The position numbers and the translations under genes are program-made. This document shows, in pieces, positions 55,496 through 63,862 of a DNA stretch of 64,000 bases. The stretch comes from Chitinimonas koreensis. GTDB lineage: Bacteria; Pseudomonadota; Gammaproteobacteria; Burkholderiales; Chitinimonadaceae. The notes under the pieces are model-generated. The model was not told the DNA's origin. It saw only the letters and a program-made list of their open reading frames with translations, and ran no database searches. The stretch covers positions 1,637,001 to 1,701,000 of the forward strand of contig NZ_CP060704.1 of NCBI RefSeq assembly GCF_014353015.1, read 5' to 3'. The stretch's first letter is position 1; every line of letters begins with the position of its first letter.

Positions 55496-58302
55496 GGCAG
55501 ATCCCAGTTCAGGCTGACGGAGCGCGCGCCGACTTGGATGGCCGGGTCATGCTTGTTGCGTTTGCGGTTCCATTCCCAGGTATAGCCGCCGATCACCATC
55601 CCCAGCGCGCTGCCGGCGACGACGTCGGAGAACCAGTGTTCGCGCGTGCGCAGGCGGGCGTACTGCGTCAGGCCCGGCAGCACGTACAGCGCGGGCATGT
55701 CGTATTCCTGGGCGAATGGCGTCACCACGGCGGTCGCGACCGCGACGTGGCTGGAGGGGAAGCTGTGGCGCGACTGCATCTTCGAGAAATTGTCGAAGTC
55801 GCCGTTGCCGCGGCCGGAATTGGGGCGCGACCGGCCGACCGCCCATTTGCCCGCTTCCGCCGCCACGCCGGTGGTCACGCCGGCCAGCAGCGCCGAGTAG
55901 GCGGTGGTGGACAGGCGATCGTCGCCTTCGTAGGCCGCCAGCCCGCCCGACAGTGCCAGCCCGGCCCAAGGCAGGGCATTGCCGATGTCGATGAGCTTCT
56001 GCTCGCGCTTGCCGGGCGCATCGCGGCCCATTCGGCGCTCGACGCGGTTGTCCAGCCGGCTGGCCAGCCAGACGGCGCCGGTGGCCGCCAGAGCCTTCTT
56101 GACGCCGCTGGCGCTGAAGGCGTCGGATACGCCGCGGCCGACCAGGTTGCCGAAATCTCCCAGCGGCCGGCGGCGCAATATGGTTTCCGGCGGCCGCATC
56201 GGATAGTCGTCGTCGAGATCGCCCAGCGCGGTCAGGCCGTCGCGATCCTCGATGCTGCGGATGAAGCGCGCGGCGAAGCTGTAGAGGTCTCCCGGCGAGG
56301 CGACCATCTGGCCGACGTCGCGGGTCCACGGCGAGATGCCGTAGCTGCCGACCACGGAGGTGTCCTTGGTCAGCATGATGTTGAGCGGCACCGACATGTA
56401 GATGCCCTTGTCCCGGTAGGGATGGGCGACCGAACCCGGCGAGGTCGTGTCGTTGCCGTTGGTGATCGTGTACCAGGCGCCCATTTCCACGCCCGAGCCG
56501 AAGCGGCGCGCCAGTTCGAAGCGGGCGCCCTCGTCGCCGGCCAGGAAGCGCCCGGCACGCACGGTGGCGACGAGGCCCTGGCTCGGCATGCGGTAGTGCA
56601 GCGAGGCGATGGCCGTCGTGGTTTCGTAGTCGCGGAAGCGGAAGTCGCCGCGGGTGCCGCGCTGGCGCACGCGGTCGAGCGCCACGTCGAAAGCGAACGG
56701 GTGGCCGGCCGGCTGATACAGGACCTGGCCGCCGGCGCCGCCGAACATTTCCTCGTAGAGACCGACGCTGGCCCGGCCGTACAGGCCCGCGCCCAGATGG
56801 TAGTACTGATTAAGCAGGGCACGCTCGAGCGTGACCTTGCCGTCCCGCTTGTATTCGGCGACGTCGGAACGGACGTGCGGCAGGCGGCTGTTCGAATCCT
56901 GCGAGACGCTCGAGACGTTTTCGAGGACCGAGGCGGAAACCGAGGTCTCGAAGAAGGTCTGCTTGGCGAGCCGGAGATTGATGCCCGACTGCAGGTAGAG
57001 ATCGTATTTCAGGACGCCGCTCGGATCGTTGAAATAGAAGCCGACCTTGGGGGCGATCCGCAGTTTGCTGAGGCCTAGATCCTCCACCGCAAACTGGCCC
57101 AGTTCGCCGGCGTTGTCGCCCAGCTGGAAGTCGGCGCGATAGCGCTCGTTCGACAGCTCGGTCAGCACCTCGGCCATTTCGTCCTGGCTGACCTGGTCGT
57201 TCGGCGAGGCGTAGCGGACCGTGACGGTCTGGGCCAGGCGCTCGCGCGACAGCGTCCCGTTGAAATAGCTGGCCAGCGCATCGGTATCGGTGAATTGGTA
57301 GGTCAGTACGCCGCTTCCGCTCTGCTCCAGCGTGACGGTGATCTGGCGCGTGCCGAACGGCACGTAGGCCAGCGCGATGCGCGCGGCCCGGCCGGCCGCC
57401 CGGCTCGGCTTGGCGATGCGGGTATTGGCGAGGTTGAGCTGCAGGGCATTGCCCTGCAAGCTGAAGCGGATGTCGCGGAAGTCCTGTCCGTCGAGCGCGC
57501 GCAGCAGGTTCCGCCGGTATTGGGGATTTTCGCGCCATTGCTGTTCGGTCGGACGCGGCGGCAACATGACGAGCGGCGCAGGCTCGTCGATCTTTGGAAT
57601 GAATTCTTTCTTGTTGAGCGGGATGGACAGGTAGGCGTTGGCCGAGATCGTCCCATCGGTCAGGCGGCCGACCTGGCCGTTCAACCAGCCCCATTGATAT
57701 TCCACGCCGATATTGGCGCCCTTTTTGCGCTTGTCCACGCCGCTCTTGTCGGCGTATTGATCCTTGCTGTAATCGTTCGCGTCGTATTCGCCGACGAACG
57801 AGAAACCCGGCAAAAAGGACGGTCGGTAGCGGATCCCGCCGAATGCACCATCGATGCGCTTGCGGCCATAACCCAGCGTTACGTCGACCGGGCCCAGCTG
57901 CTTGCTCGCCACGAGGTATTGCGAGCTGAACAGGCCGGTGCCTTCGAAGTCGTCGATGCCGACGGCGAGGGCCGGCAGGTAGCGGTCTTCCGGGCTCAGC
58001 AGCAGTTTCCCTGCGAAGGCTTTGTCGCCCGCATCGCCGTAGCCCTGTTCCAGCCAGGTCAATCCGCCGAATCGCGTGAAGCGGGCACTGCCCTCGAGCC
58101 AGGGGGTGACGGAAATGCTGCTCCAGCCGGCACGGTACGGTTTCTGGAAATCCATCCCCAAGCGCCAGGTCCCGTCGGCGCCGATGCGGGCGTCGGGCAT
58201 CTGGATCATGCCGCTTTGACCGCTCAGATTGCTATTGGCTTGTGCGAACAGACTGCTGATCAACAAGGGCAGGGCAAGGACGCCGAAGGAGCGGTTTCGC
58301 AT
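55492..58302 (-). CDS. YjbH-family outer-membrane protein fused to a C-terminal PAP2 phosphatase domain
   Basis: The 936-residue protein has a signal peptide (MRNRSFGVLALPLLISSLFAQA) and a YjbH (DUF940) region to about residue 690: NLSGQSGMIQMPDARIGADG at the start and repeated beta-strand segments expected of an outer-membrane barrel. After that comes a type-2 phosphatidic acid phosphatase domain with all three motifs: KWAVGRSRP, SRHSFPSSHVA and RTREHWFSDVVAGS. YjbH is needed for some E. coli exopolysaccharides. PAP2 enzymes remove phosphate from lipid phosphates such as undecaprenyl pyrophosphate. The frame is uninterrupted, so the fusion is real in this assembly. Confidence 0.85.
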   Translation of the reverse strand: MRNRSFGVLALPLLISSLFAQANSNLSGQSGMIQMPDARIGADGTWRLGMDFQKPYRAGWSSISVTPWLEGSARFTRFGGLTWLEQGYGDAGDKAFAGKLLLSPEDRYLPALAVGIDDFEGTGLFSSQYLVASKQLGPVDVTLGYGRKRIDGAFGGIRYRPSFLPGFSFVGEYDANDYSKDQYADKSGVDKRKKGANIGVEYQWGWLNGQVGRLTDGTISANAYLSIPLNKKEFIPKIDEPAPLVMLPPRPTEQQWRENPQYRRNLLRALDGQDFRDIRFSLQGNALQLNLANTRIAKPSRAAGRAARIALAYVPFGTRQITVTLEQSGSGVLTYQFTDTDALASYFNGTLSRERLAQTVTVRYASPNDQVSQDEMAEVLTELSNERYRADFQLGDNAGELGQFAVEDLGLSKLRIAPKVGFYFNDPSGVLKYDLYLQSGINLRLAKQTFFETSVSASVLENVSSVSQDSNSRLPHVRSDVAEYKRDGKVTLERALLNQYYHLGAGLYGRASVGLYEEMFGGAGGQVLYQPAGHPFAFDVALDRVRQRGTRGDFRFRDYETTTAIASLHYRMPSQGLVATVRAGRFLAGDEGARFELARRFGSGVEMGAWYTITNGNDTTSPGSVAHPYRDKGIYMSVPLNIMLTKDTSVVGSYGISPWTRDVGQMVASPGDLYSFAARFIRSIEDRDGLTALGDLDDDYPMRPPETILRRRPLGDFGNLVGRGVSDAFSASGVKKALAATGAVWLASRLDNRVERRMGRDAPGKREQKLIDIGNALPWAGLALSGGLAAYEGDDRLSTTAYSALLAGVTTGVAAEAGKWAVGRSRPNSGRGNGDFDNFSKMQSRHSFPSSHVAVATAVVTPFAQEYDMPALYVLPGLTQYARLRTREHWFSDVVAGSALGMVIGGYTWEWNRKRNKHDPAIQVGARSVSLNWDLP

Positions 58303-58343
58303 CGTGAACGTGGCGCTATCAAATTTGGATTGGGTGCGGGCAC

Positions 58344-58377
58344 AAAAAAGAAATAGCCACGGCGACGTGGCTATTTC
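58344..58377 (-). terminator. Intrinsic terminator between yjbE and yjbH
   Basis: GAAATAGCCACG (58350-58361) pairs perfectly with CGTGGCTATTTC (58366-58377) around GCGA. On the minus strand six T residues follow. Lying between two genes of one likely unit, it should let yjbE be made in excess of yjbH. Confidence 0.88.
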
Positions 58378-58403
58378 GACGTACAGCTGGCAACCACTAG
58401 GAA

Positions 58404-58658
58404 TTAGTGGTGGCTAGGCGTGACGTGCGACGACGGCGTGTCGTTGTTGCTGGACGTGGCGGCGACGGCCACAGCGGTCGTCAGGCCAACGGTGATCAGC
58501 GTGGTGGTGGTCACGGCAGCAGCCGAGCTGCCGGCGACAGCGGCGCCACCGGTCGAAGCACCACCGGCGCCGGTGGTGGCGGCGCCGGCTTCTTCAGCGG
58601 CGAAAGCCGACGACATGGCCGCGGCCAGCACTGCGGCGATAAACAGTTTCGATTTCAT
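58404..58658 (-). CDS. YjbE/GfcA-like small Thr/Ala/Gly-rich exported protein
   Basis: The 84-residue protein has a signal peptide (MKSKLFIAAVLAAAMSSAFA). The mature part is rich in Ala, Gly, Thr and Ser (GAATTGAGGASTGGAAVAGS), has a hydrophobic stretch (LITVGLTTAVAVAAT) and ends SSNNDTPSSHVTPSHH. This is the pattern of E. coli YjbE and GfcA, which head the yjb and group-4-capsule operons. Their function is not established. The start at 58658 follows GAGGA. Confidence 0.75.
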   Translation of the reverse strand: MKSKLFIAAVLAAAMSSAFAAEEAGAATTGAGGASTGGAAVAGSSAAAVTTTTLITVGLTTAVAVAATSSNNDTPSSHVTPSHH

Positions 58659-58705
58659 GAAATCCTCACTTTCCAAGGGAAATGGGTTTGAGACGTCCCG
58701 TCAGC

Positions 58706-58735
58706 ATGTTAGCCAGCCTCACCCTCGCCAGGCAA
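58706..58735 (-). promoter_or_regulatory. Sigma-70-like promoter for yjbE
   Basis: On the minus strand TTGCCT (58730-58735) and TAACAT (58706-58711) are 18 bases apart, about 50 bp upstream of the yjbE ATG. The rest of the 254-bp gap (58659-58912) shows no gene. Confidence 0.5.
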
Positions 58736-58912
58736 CCGCTTTGTGGCTCGAACGGCGCGGATTGTGCGTTTGCACGGAATTTTGACACAGCAGGCCGGGA
58801 CGGTTCATCGCCGGTCGGGACATTTCATGCCGTAGCACAGATTCGCTTTATGCGATTCCGATGTTGCAGCGCGATGAATCACCGTTGCGGGTGAATATGA
58901 GCCGATCCCGGC

Positions 58913-59776
58913 TCACCGATCGCGCCGCTTGGCGAACCAGATGCCGACGAGGATCAGTCCGGCACCGCAGAACTGCAGCGGCGCGATGCGCTCGTCGAAC
59001 AGCAGCCAGGCGGCCAGCGTGGCGACCGCCGGCTGGCACATCAGGCCCAGCGCGGCGACGTGGGCTGAGACGTGGCCGATGCCGTAGGCGATCAGCGTCT
59101 GGCCGCCGACCTGGGTGACCAGCGCCAGGCCGATCAGCACCAGCCAGGCGTCGAGGCCGGCCGGCATCAGCACCTCGCCGCGGGCGGCGGCGATCGCCAG
59201 CATGATCAGCGCCGACAACGCGCTGCTCTGCGCCATCAGCCGGGCGACCGGGACGTCGCGGCGGACCGACTTGAGCGTGAGCAGGTAGCCGCAATAGAAG
59301 GCCGCGGCCAGCGTGGCCAGCAGGTCGCCGGCGAAACGCTGCGGCGCCAGCGCGAAGTTCTCGCCGGTCAGCAGCACCACGCCGAGCAGCGTGATGGCGA
59401 AGCTCTGCGCGAAGCTCGGCGAGATCGCCTCCTTCCACAGCAGCCAGCCCAGCAGCGGTACGCAGAACACCGGAACGCAGTTGGTGAGCAGGGTGGCGTT
59501 GGCCACCGTGGTGATGTGCAGCGACAGGTGCCAGACGGTGAGGTCGAGCGCGAAGAACAGCGCGGTCAGCGCGATGCCGCCATGCCGGCGCGGCCCGCCC
59601 GGCGCCGGCCCGTGCAGGCTCATCAGCCAGAGGATGGGCGTGGCCAGCAGCATGCGCCAGAAGCCGGTGGCGACCGGCCCGACCTCGGACAGCCGCACGA
59701 AGATCCCGGCGAAGCCGATGCAGGCCGCGCCGAGCAGGAAGGCGGGGAAGGCGAAGCGGGTTGGCTGCATGAGCAT
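58913..59776 (-). CDS. EamA-family (DMT superfamily) transporter
   Basis: The 287-residue inner-membrane protein has ten predicted helices in two EamA repeats (FLLGAACIGFAGIFVRLSEV; ALFFALDLTVWHLSLHITT; second repeat from about residue 150). Members export amino acids or other metabolites; the substrate is unknown. The start at 59776 (MLMQPTRFAFPAF) lies before a 256-bp gap that contains the heptamer array. Confidence 0.88.
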   Translation of the reverse strand: MLMQPTRFAFPAFLLGAACIGFAGIFVRLSEVGPVATGFWRMLLATPILWLMSLHGPAPGGPRRHGGIALTALFFALDLTVWHLSLHITTVANATLLTNCVPVFCVPLLGWLLWKEAISPSFAQSFAITLLGVVLLTGENFALAPQRFAGDLLATLAAAFYCGYLLTLKSVRRDVPVARLMAQSSALSALIMLAIAAARGEVLMPAGLDAWLVLIGLALVTQVGGQTLIAYGIGHVSAHVAALGLMCQPAVATLAAWLLFDERIAPLQFCGAGLILVGIWFAKRRDR

Positions 59777-59834
59777 GGGCTGCGGTCGTCGGGCCTCGAT
59801 TCTAGTCCTTCGTCCTGTAGCGGATGCTTATATT

Positions 59835-59911
59835 GCGTGAGGCGTGAGGCGTGAGGCGTGAGGCGTGAGGCGTGAGGCGTGAGGCGTGAGGCGTGAGGCG
59901 TGAGGCGTGAG
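59835..59911. repeat. Eleven tandem copies of heptamer GCGTGAG
   Basis: 77 bp made of eleven perfect GCGTGAG units. Because 7 is not a multiple of 3, any translation gives a 7-residue repeat; no gene is expected. The unit belongs to the same GTGARRC style as the isc spacer heptamers. Confidence 0.95.
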
Positions 59912-60032
59912 GCGAGGCATGCGTGTGGGCGGCGTCCGGACAGTCCTGCCCCAGCCTCCTCGCGCTGTGCATGAACGTCAGGCGGCTCGCGCTTTAGACT
60001 CGTGCGCATTCGTCCACCCGCCGGAGACCCCC

Positions 60033-60818
60033 ATGCGCCTCGCCGAGATCCATATCCACCCGCTCAAATCCTGCCGCGCCAACCTGGTCGAGCAGGCGCT
60101 GGTCGAGCCGATGGGGCTGCAGCACGACCGCCGCTGGATGCTCGGCGATGGCGCCGGCGGCTTCCTGACCGGGCGTCAGCATCCGCGCATGGTGCTGATC
60201 GAGGTCGCCGCCGATGCGGTCGGCGCCACCTTCCGCGCGCCGGGCATGCCGGACCTGCGGGTCGAGGTGGCGGAGCTCGGCGAGCGCGAGTCGGTGAAGG
60301 TCTGGCGCAGCCAGTTCGATGCGCGCGCCGGCCAGGTCGAGGCGGATTTCTGGTTCTCCGACTACCTCGGCACCAACTGCCGCCTGCACTACGTCGGCCC
60401 GGAGACCACGCGGCGGACCAACGCGGTGCCCGAGGTGCCGGTCGGCTTCGCCGACGGCTATCCGCTGCTGCTGATCGGCACGGCCTCGCTGGCCGACCTG
60501 AACGGCCGGCTCGAGCGGCCGGTGACGATGCGGCATTTCCGCCCCAACCTGGTGGTCGAGACGGCCGTGCCCTACGAGGAAGACGGCTGGAGCCGGATCC
60601 GCGTCGGCGAGGTGCTGTTCGAGAACGTCAAGCCCTGCGGCCGCTGCATCTTCACCACGGTCGACCCCGAGACGGCCGAGCTGGACCCGGCGCGCCAGCC
60701 GCTCGAGACGCTCAACGGCTACCGGATCGGCGAGCAGGGTACCGAGTTCGGCATCAACCTGGTGGCGCGCGGCCTGGGCACGGTACGGGTCGGCGATGCG
60801 GTGGTGCCGGGCGGCTAG
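60033..60818 (+). CDS. MOSC-domain protein (YcbX-like)
   Basis: The 261-residue protein has an N-terminal MOSC_N beta-barrel (MRLAEIHIHPLKSCRANLVE, GLQHDRRWMLGD) and a C-terminal MOSC domain with the conserved Cys in NVKPCGRCIFTTVDPET. MOSC proteins such as YcbX bind molybdenum cofactor and reduce N-hydroxylated compounds. The C-terminal ferredoxin domain of YcbX is absent. The start at 60033 follows CCGGAGA. Confidence 0.88.
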   Translation: MRLAEIHIHPLKSCRANLVEQALVEPMGLQHDRRWMLGDGAGGFLTGRQHPRMVLIEVAADAVGATFRAPGMPDLRVEVAELGERESVKVWRSQFDARAGQVEADFWFSDYLGTNCRLHYVGPETTRRTNAVPEVPVGFADGYPLLLIGTASLADLNGRLERPVTMRHFRPNLVVETAVPYEEDGWSRIRVGEVLFENVKPCGRCIFTTVDPETAELDPARQPLETLNGYRIGEQGTEFGINLVARGLGTVRVGDAVVPGG

Positions 60819-60836
60819 CGCCGTCGGCCCGGCTCG

Positions 60837-61835
60837 TTACGCTGCGGCTCGGCCTGCTTGGTCGAAGAAGGCCAGCAGGCAGCGCGGCAGCCAGTCGATC
60901 CGGCCCGGGAACGGGCCTTCGACGAAGCCGACGTGGCCGCCGCGGGCGGTCTGCACCAGCGTCACCTGGGGGCTGACTTCATCCGGGGCGGGCAGGGCTG
61001 CGGCCGGCAGGAAGGGATCGTTGCGCGCGTTGATCACCAGTGTCGGCAGCGTGATGCGGGCGAGCCAGGGCTTGCTGCTCGAGCGGCGCCAGTAGTCGGC
61101 GGCGCCCTCGAAGCCGTGCAGCGGCGCGGTGACGCGCTCGTCGAAGTCGCGGAAGGTGCGCGCGGCGGCGATCTCGGCCGGCGAGACGCCGAGGAAAGCC
61201 AGTTCCTGGCCGAAGTCGGCCAGCTGGGCCAGCGTCTTGGGCCGCAGCGTACGCAGGAATTCGCGCGTGTAGATGGCCTTGTTCAGGCCGCGGTCGAGCA
61301 CCTTGCCGGCCGCTGTCAGGTCGAGCGGCGCGGAGATCACCGCTGCGCCGGCGACGATCGCATTGGCCGCTTCGGCCTGTTCCCCCAGCCACTTGGCCAG
61401 CGCATTGCCGCCGAGCGAGACGCCGGCGGCGTAGAGCGGCCCGCCGTGCGCCTGGCGGAAGCGGCGCAGGATCCAGTCGACCTCGGCCGAGTCGCCGGCA
61501 TGGTAGGCGCGCGGCTTGCGGTTGCGATGGCCGCCGCAGCCGCGGAAATGCGCCACCGCGCCGCGCCAGCCGCGCGCAGCCAGCGCATGCATCAGCGCGC
61601 CGGCGTAGTGGCTGGCCGAGCTGCCTTCGAGACCATGGAAATGCACCACCAGCGGCGCGTCGCTTGCGGCATCGGCCAGCAGCCAGTCGATCGCGATCTC
61701 GTCGCCGTCGGGCGTGTTCCAGACTTCGCGCCGATACGGCGGCGGCGGCCGCTTGAGGGCGAGCGCGGGGTAGATCGTCTCGGCATGGGCGCCGACGAGC
61801 CAGCGCGGCGGGCGATAGGGCGGCAAGGTAGACAT
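60837..61835 (-). CDS. YheT-like alpha/beta hydrolase (EMB8 family)
   Basis: The 332-residue hydrolase has the nucleophile elbow GVSLGGNAL (Ser), an oxyanion segment VVHFHGLEGSS, an Asp in NARNDPFLP and a His in ARGGHVGF. The start at 61835 (MSTLPPYRPPRWLVGAHAET) fits the family; a longer reading to 61901 is less likely. The substrate is unknown. It is divergent from tonB, with the Fur-type site between them. Confidence 0.88.
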   Translation of the reverse strand: MSTLPPYRPPRWLVGAHAETIYPALALKRPPPPYRREVWNTPDGDEIAIDWLLADAASDAPLVVHFHGLEGSSASHYAGALMHALAARGWRGAVAHFRGCGGHRNRKPRAYHAGDSAEVDWILRRFRQAHGGPLYAAGVSLGGNALAKWLGEQAEAANAIVAGAAVISAPLDLTAAGKVLDRGLNKAIYTREFLRTLRPKTLAQLADFGQELAFLGVSPAEIAAARTFRDFDERVTAPLHGFEGAADYWRRSSSKPWLARITLPTLVINARNDPFLPAAALPAPDEVSPQVTLVQTARGGHVGFVEGPFPGRIDWLPRCLLAFFDQAGRAAA

Positions 61836-61890
61836 GACAGCGGATTGTAAGCCGTTGTGCCGCTTGATGCTGCGGTGCGGCAAATTTGCC

Positions 61891-61922
61891 AATGAAAACA
61901 ATTCTCATTAAAATGAGAATTC
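61891..61922. promoter_or_regulatory. Fur box upstream of tonB
   Basis: AATTCTCAT (61900-61908) and ATGAGAATT (61913-61921) form a perfect 9-bp inverted repeat around TAAA, preceded by AATGAAAAC. This matches the Fur pattern of AT-rich GAGAAT hexamers. It lies about 40 bp upstream of the tonB ATG and should repress it when iron is plentiful. Confidence 0.88.
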
Positions 61923-61959
61923 CTCGCAATCGCATTTTCATTCCAATTACAAACCGGGC

Positions 61960-62619
61960 ATGCGCCTCAACACGATATTCAACCGGAGCACCGCTCCGCT
62001 GGTGCTGGTCTGCTGCGCGCACGCGGCCGCGCTCGGCGCGCTGGCGCTGGGCATGACCCGGCCCGAGCCGATCAAGCCGCCCCAGGTGATCACTGCGGTG
62101 GTCCTGCCGCCCGAGCCGTTGCCGATCGTGGCGCCGCCGAGCGAGGAGAAGCCGGTGCCGCCCAAGCCGCAGCCGGTGCAGCGGCCCAAGCCGCAGCCCG
62201 TGCCGCTGCCGCCGATCAAGAACGCGCCACCGTCGCCCAACGCGATCAGCACGCCGCCGGTCGAGCCGGTGCCGCCGGCCCCGGTCGAGGTGGCCAAGGC
62301 CGAGCCGGCACCGCCGCCCGCGCCGCCGGCCCCGGTGTCGCCGCCGCGCAGCGACGCGGCCCACCTGAACAATCCGGCGCCGGTCTACCCGGGCCTGTCG
62401 CGCAAGCTGGGCGAGGAGGGCGTGGTGCTGCTGTCGGTCTACATCCTGGCCGACGGCAGCGTGGGCGAGATCAAGCTCAAGCAGTCCAGCGGCTTCGGCC
62501 GGCTCGACGACTCGGCTCTGAGCGCGGTCAAGCGCTGGAAATTCGTACCGGCGCGCCAGGGCGACAAGACCCTGGCGGTCTGGCACACGCAGCCGGTGAA
62601 GTTCTCGCTGGAAAGTTGA
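61960..62619 (+). CDS. tonB: Energy transducer TonB
   Basis: The 219-residue protein has an N-terminal membrane anchor (LVLVCCAHAAALGALALGM), a Pro-rich periplasmic spacer (about 40-128, with PPKPQPVQRPKPQP) and the C-terminal TonB domain (YPGLSRKLGEEGVVLLSVYI, SSGFGRLDDSALSAVKRWKF). It delivers inner-membrane energy to outer-membrane iron-siderophore receptors with ExbB and ExbD, encoded next. Confidence 0.96.
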   Translation: MRLNTIFNRSTAPLVLVCCAHAAALGALALGMTRPEPIKPPQVITAVVLPPEPLPIVAPPSEEKPVPPKPQPVQRPKPQPVPLPPIKNAPPSPNAISTPPVEPVPPAPVEVAKAEPAPPPAPPAPVSPPRSDAAHLNNPAPVYPGLSRKLGEEGVVLLSVYILADGSVGEIKLKQSSGFGRLDDSALSAVKRWKFVPARQGDKTLAVWHTQPVKFSLES

Positions 62620-62689
62620 CGGTTTCGCCCCGTACGCCGCGGCGGCGGCCGTGCGGGGATTCATCAGCATCAGGGAAGGCATCGAAACA

Positions 62690-63436
62690 ATGGATCAGCA
62701 TCAGTTCAGCCTGGCCGGCATGTGGGCCCAGGGCGATTTCGTGACTCGCAGCGTGGCCGTGGCCCTGCTGCTGATGTCGATCGCGTCGTGGTACGTGATC
62801 GTGACGCGCGCGCTGCGCCAGATGCGGCAGCGCCGCATGGCCCATACCGCGACCACCGAGTTCTGGCACGCCCAGTCGTTCAGCGAGGGCCTGCACCTGC
62901 TGGACGGCAGCCGCGACGACAACCCGTTCCGGCACCTGGCCGAGGAAGGCCGCGACGCGGTCGCCCACCATCGCGACAGCCAGGACGACCTGCACGGCCA
63001 GCTGACGCTGAGCGACTGGGTGACCAGCTGCCTCAAGCGCGCGATCGACGAATCGGTCGAGCGCATGCAGTCGGGCCTGTCGATCCTGGCCTCGGTCGGC
63101 TCGACCGCGCCCTTCGTCGGCCTCTTGGGTACCGTGTGGGGCATCTTCCACGCGCTGATCAGCATCGGCTTCTCCGGCCAGGTCAGCATCGACAAGGTGG
63201 CCGGCCCGGTCGGCGAGTCGCTGATCATGACCGCCTTCGGCCTGGTGGTCGCCATCCCGGCCGTGCTCGGCTACAACGCGCTGACCCGCGGCAACAACGC
63301 GTTGCTGGGCCGCATCAACCGCTTCGCCCACGACCTGCATTCCTACTTCGTCACCGGCGCGCCGGTGGTGCGCGCCGATGCCGCCGGCAAGCCGGTGCTG
63401 ACCTCGGTCCGCCAGGTCCAGGGCGGGGGCCGCTGA
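62690..63436 (+). CDS. exbB: Biopolymer transport protein ExbB (MotA/TolQ/ExbB family)
   Basis: The 248-residue protein has three membrane helices and the MotA/TolQ signature (LSILASVGSTAPFVGLLGTV, SLIMTAFGLVVAIPAVLGYN). It forms the proton-driven motor with ExbD. The start at 62690 (MDQHQFSLAGMWAQGDFV) follows AGGGAAGG. Confidence 0.95.
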   Translation: MDQHQFSLAGMWAQGDFVTRSVAVALLLMSIASWYVIVTRALRQMRQRRMAHTATTEFWHAQSFSEGLHLLDGSRDDNPFRHLAEEGRDAVAHHRDSQDDLHGQLTLSDWVTSCLKRAIDESVERMQSGLSILASVGSTAPFVGLLGTVWGIFHALISIGFSGQVSIDKVAGPVGESLIMTAFGLVVAIPAVLGYNALTRGNNALLGRINRFAHDLHSYFVTGAPVVRADAAGKPVLTSVRQVQGGGR

Positions 63437-63437
63437 G

Positions 63438-63859
63438 ATGGCCTTCGGCAGCGGAAACTTCGACGGCCCGGCAACAGCGGGGTGATGAGCGAGATCAACA
63501 TGACGCCGCTGGTCGACGTGATGCTGGTGCTGCTGATCATCTTCATCATCACCGTGCCGGTGATCACCCACTCGGTGAAGCTCGACCTGCCGCGCGCGCA
63601 GAACCAGCCCAACGAAGAGAAGCCCGAGACGGTGACGCTGTCGATCACCGCCGACGGCAAGCTGTTCTGGAACGAGGCGCTGCTCGAGCCGACGGCCTTC
63701 GAGGCCAAGCTGGCCGAGGCCGCGGCCAGGAAGCCGCAGCCCGAGCTGCACATCCGGGCCGACCGCAAGGTCGAGTACGAGCACGTGGCGCAGGCCATGG
63801 CGGCGGCGCAGCGCGCCGGCGTGCAGAAGCTCGGCTTCGTCACCGAGCCGGGCAAGTAA
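63438..63859 (+). CDS. exbD: Biopolymer transport protein ExbD, frame broken near its start
   Basis: The ATG at 63438 (MAFGSGNFDGPATAG) lies one base after the exbB stop but hits TGA after 15 codons. The rest (MSEINMTPLVDVMLVLLIIF, with the proton-carrying Asp in PLVDVM, to FVTEPGK) is in the -1 frame. One added G in the GGGG run at 63478-63481 gives GPATAGVMSEINMTPLVDVM and a normal 140-residue ExbD. The membrane helix is about residues 25-45 and the rest is periplasmic. A sequencing deletion is likely. As given, translation could only begin at the GTG/ATG near 63482. Confidence 0.88.
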
Positions 63860-63862
63860 GCC

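Noticed and set aside
59835..59911. Possible CRISPR array or repeat-protein gene
   Set aside because: The unit is 7 bp with no spacers, and the 7-residue translation repeat is only a consequence of the period.
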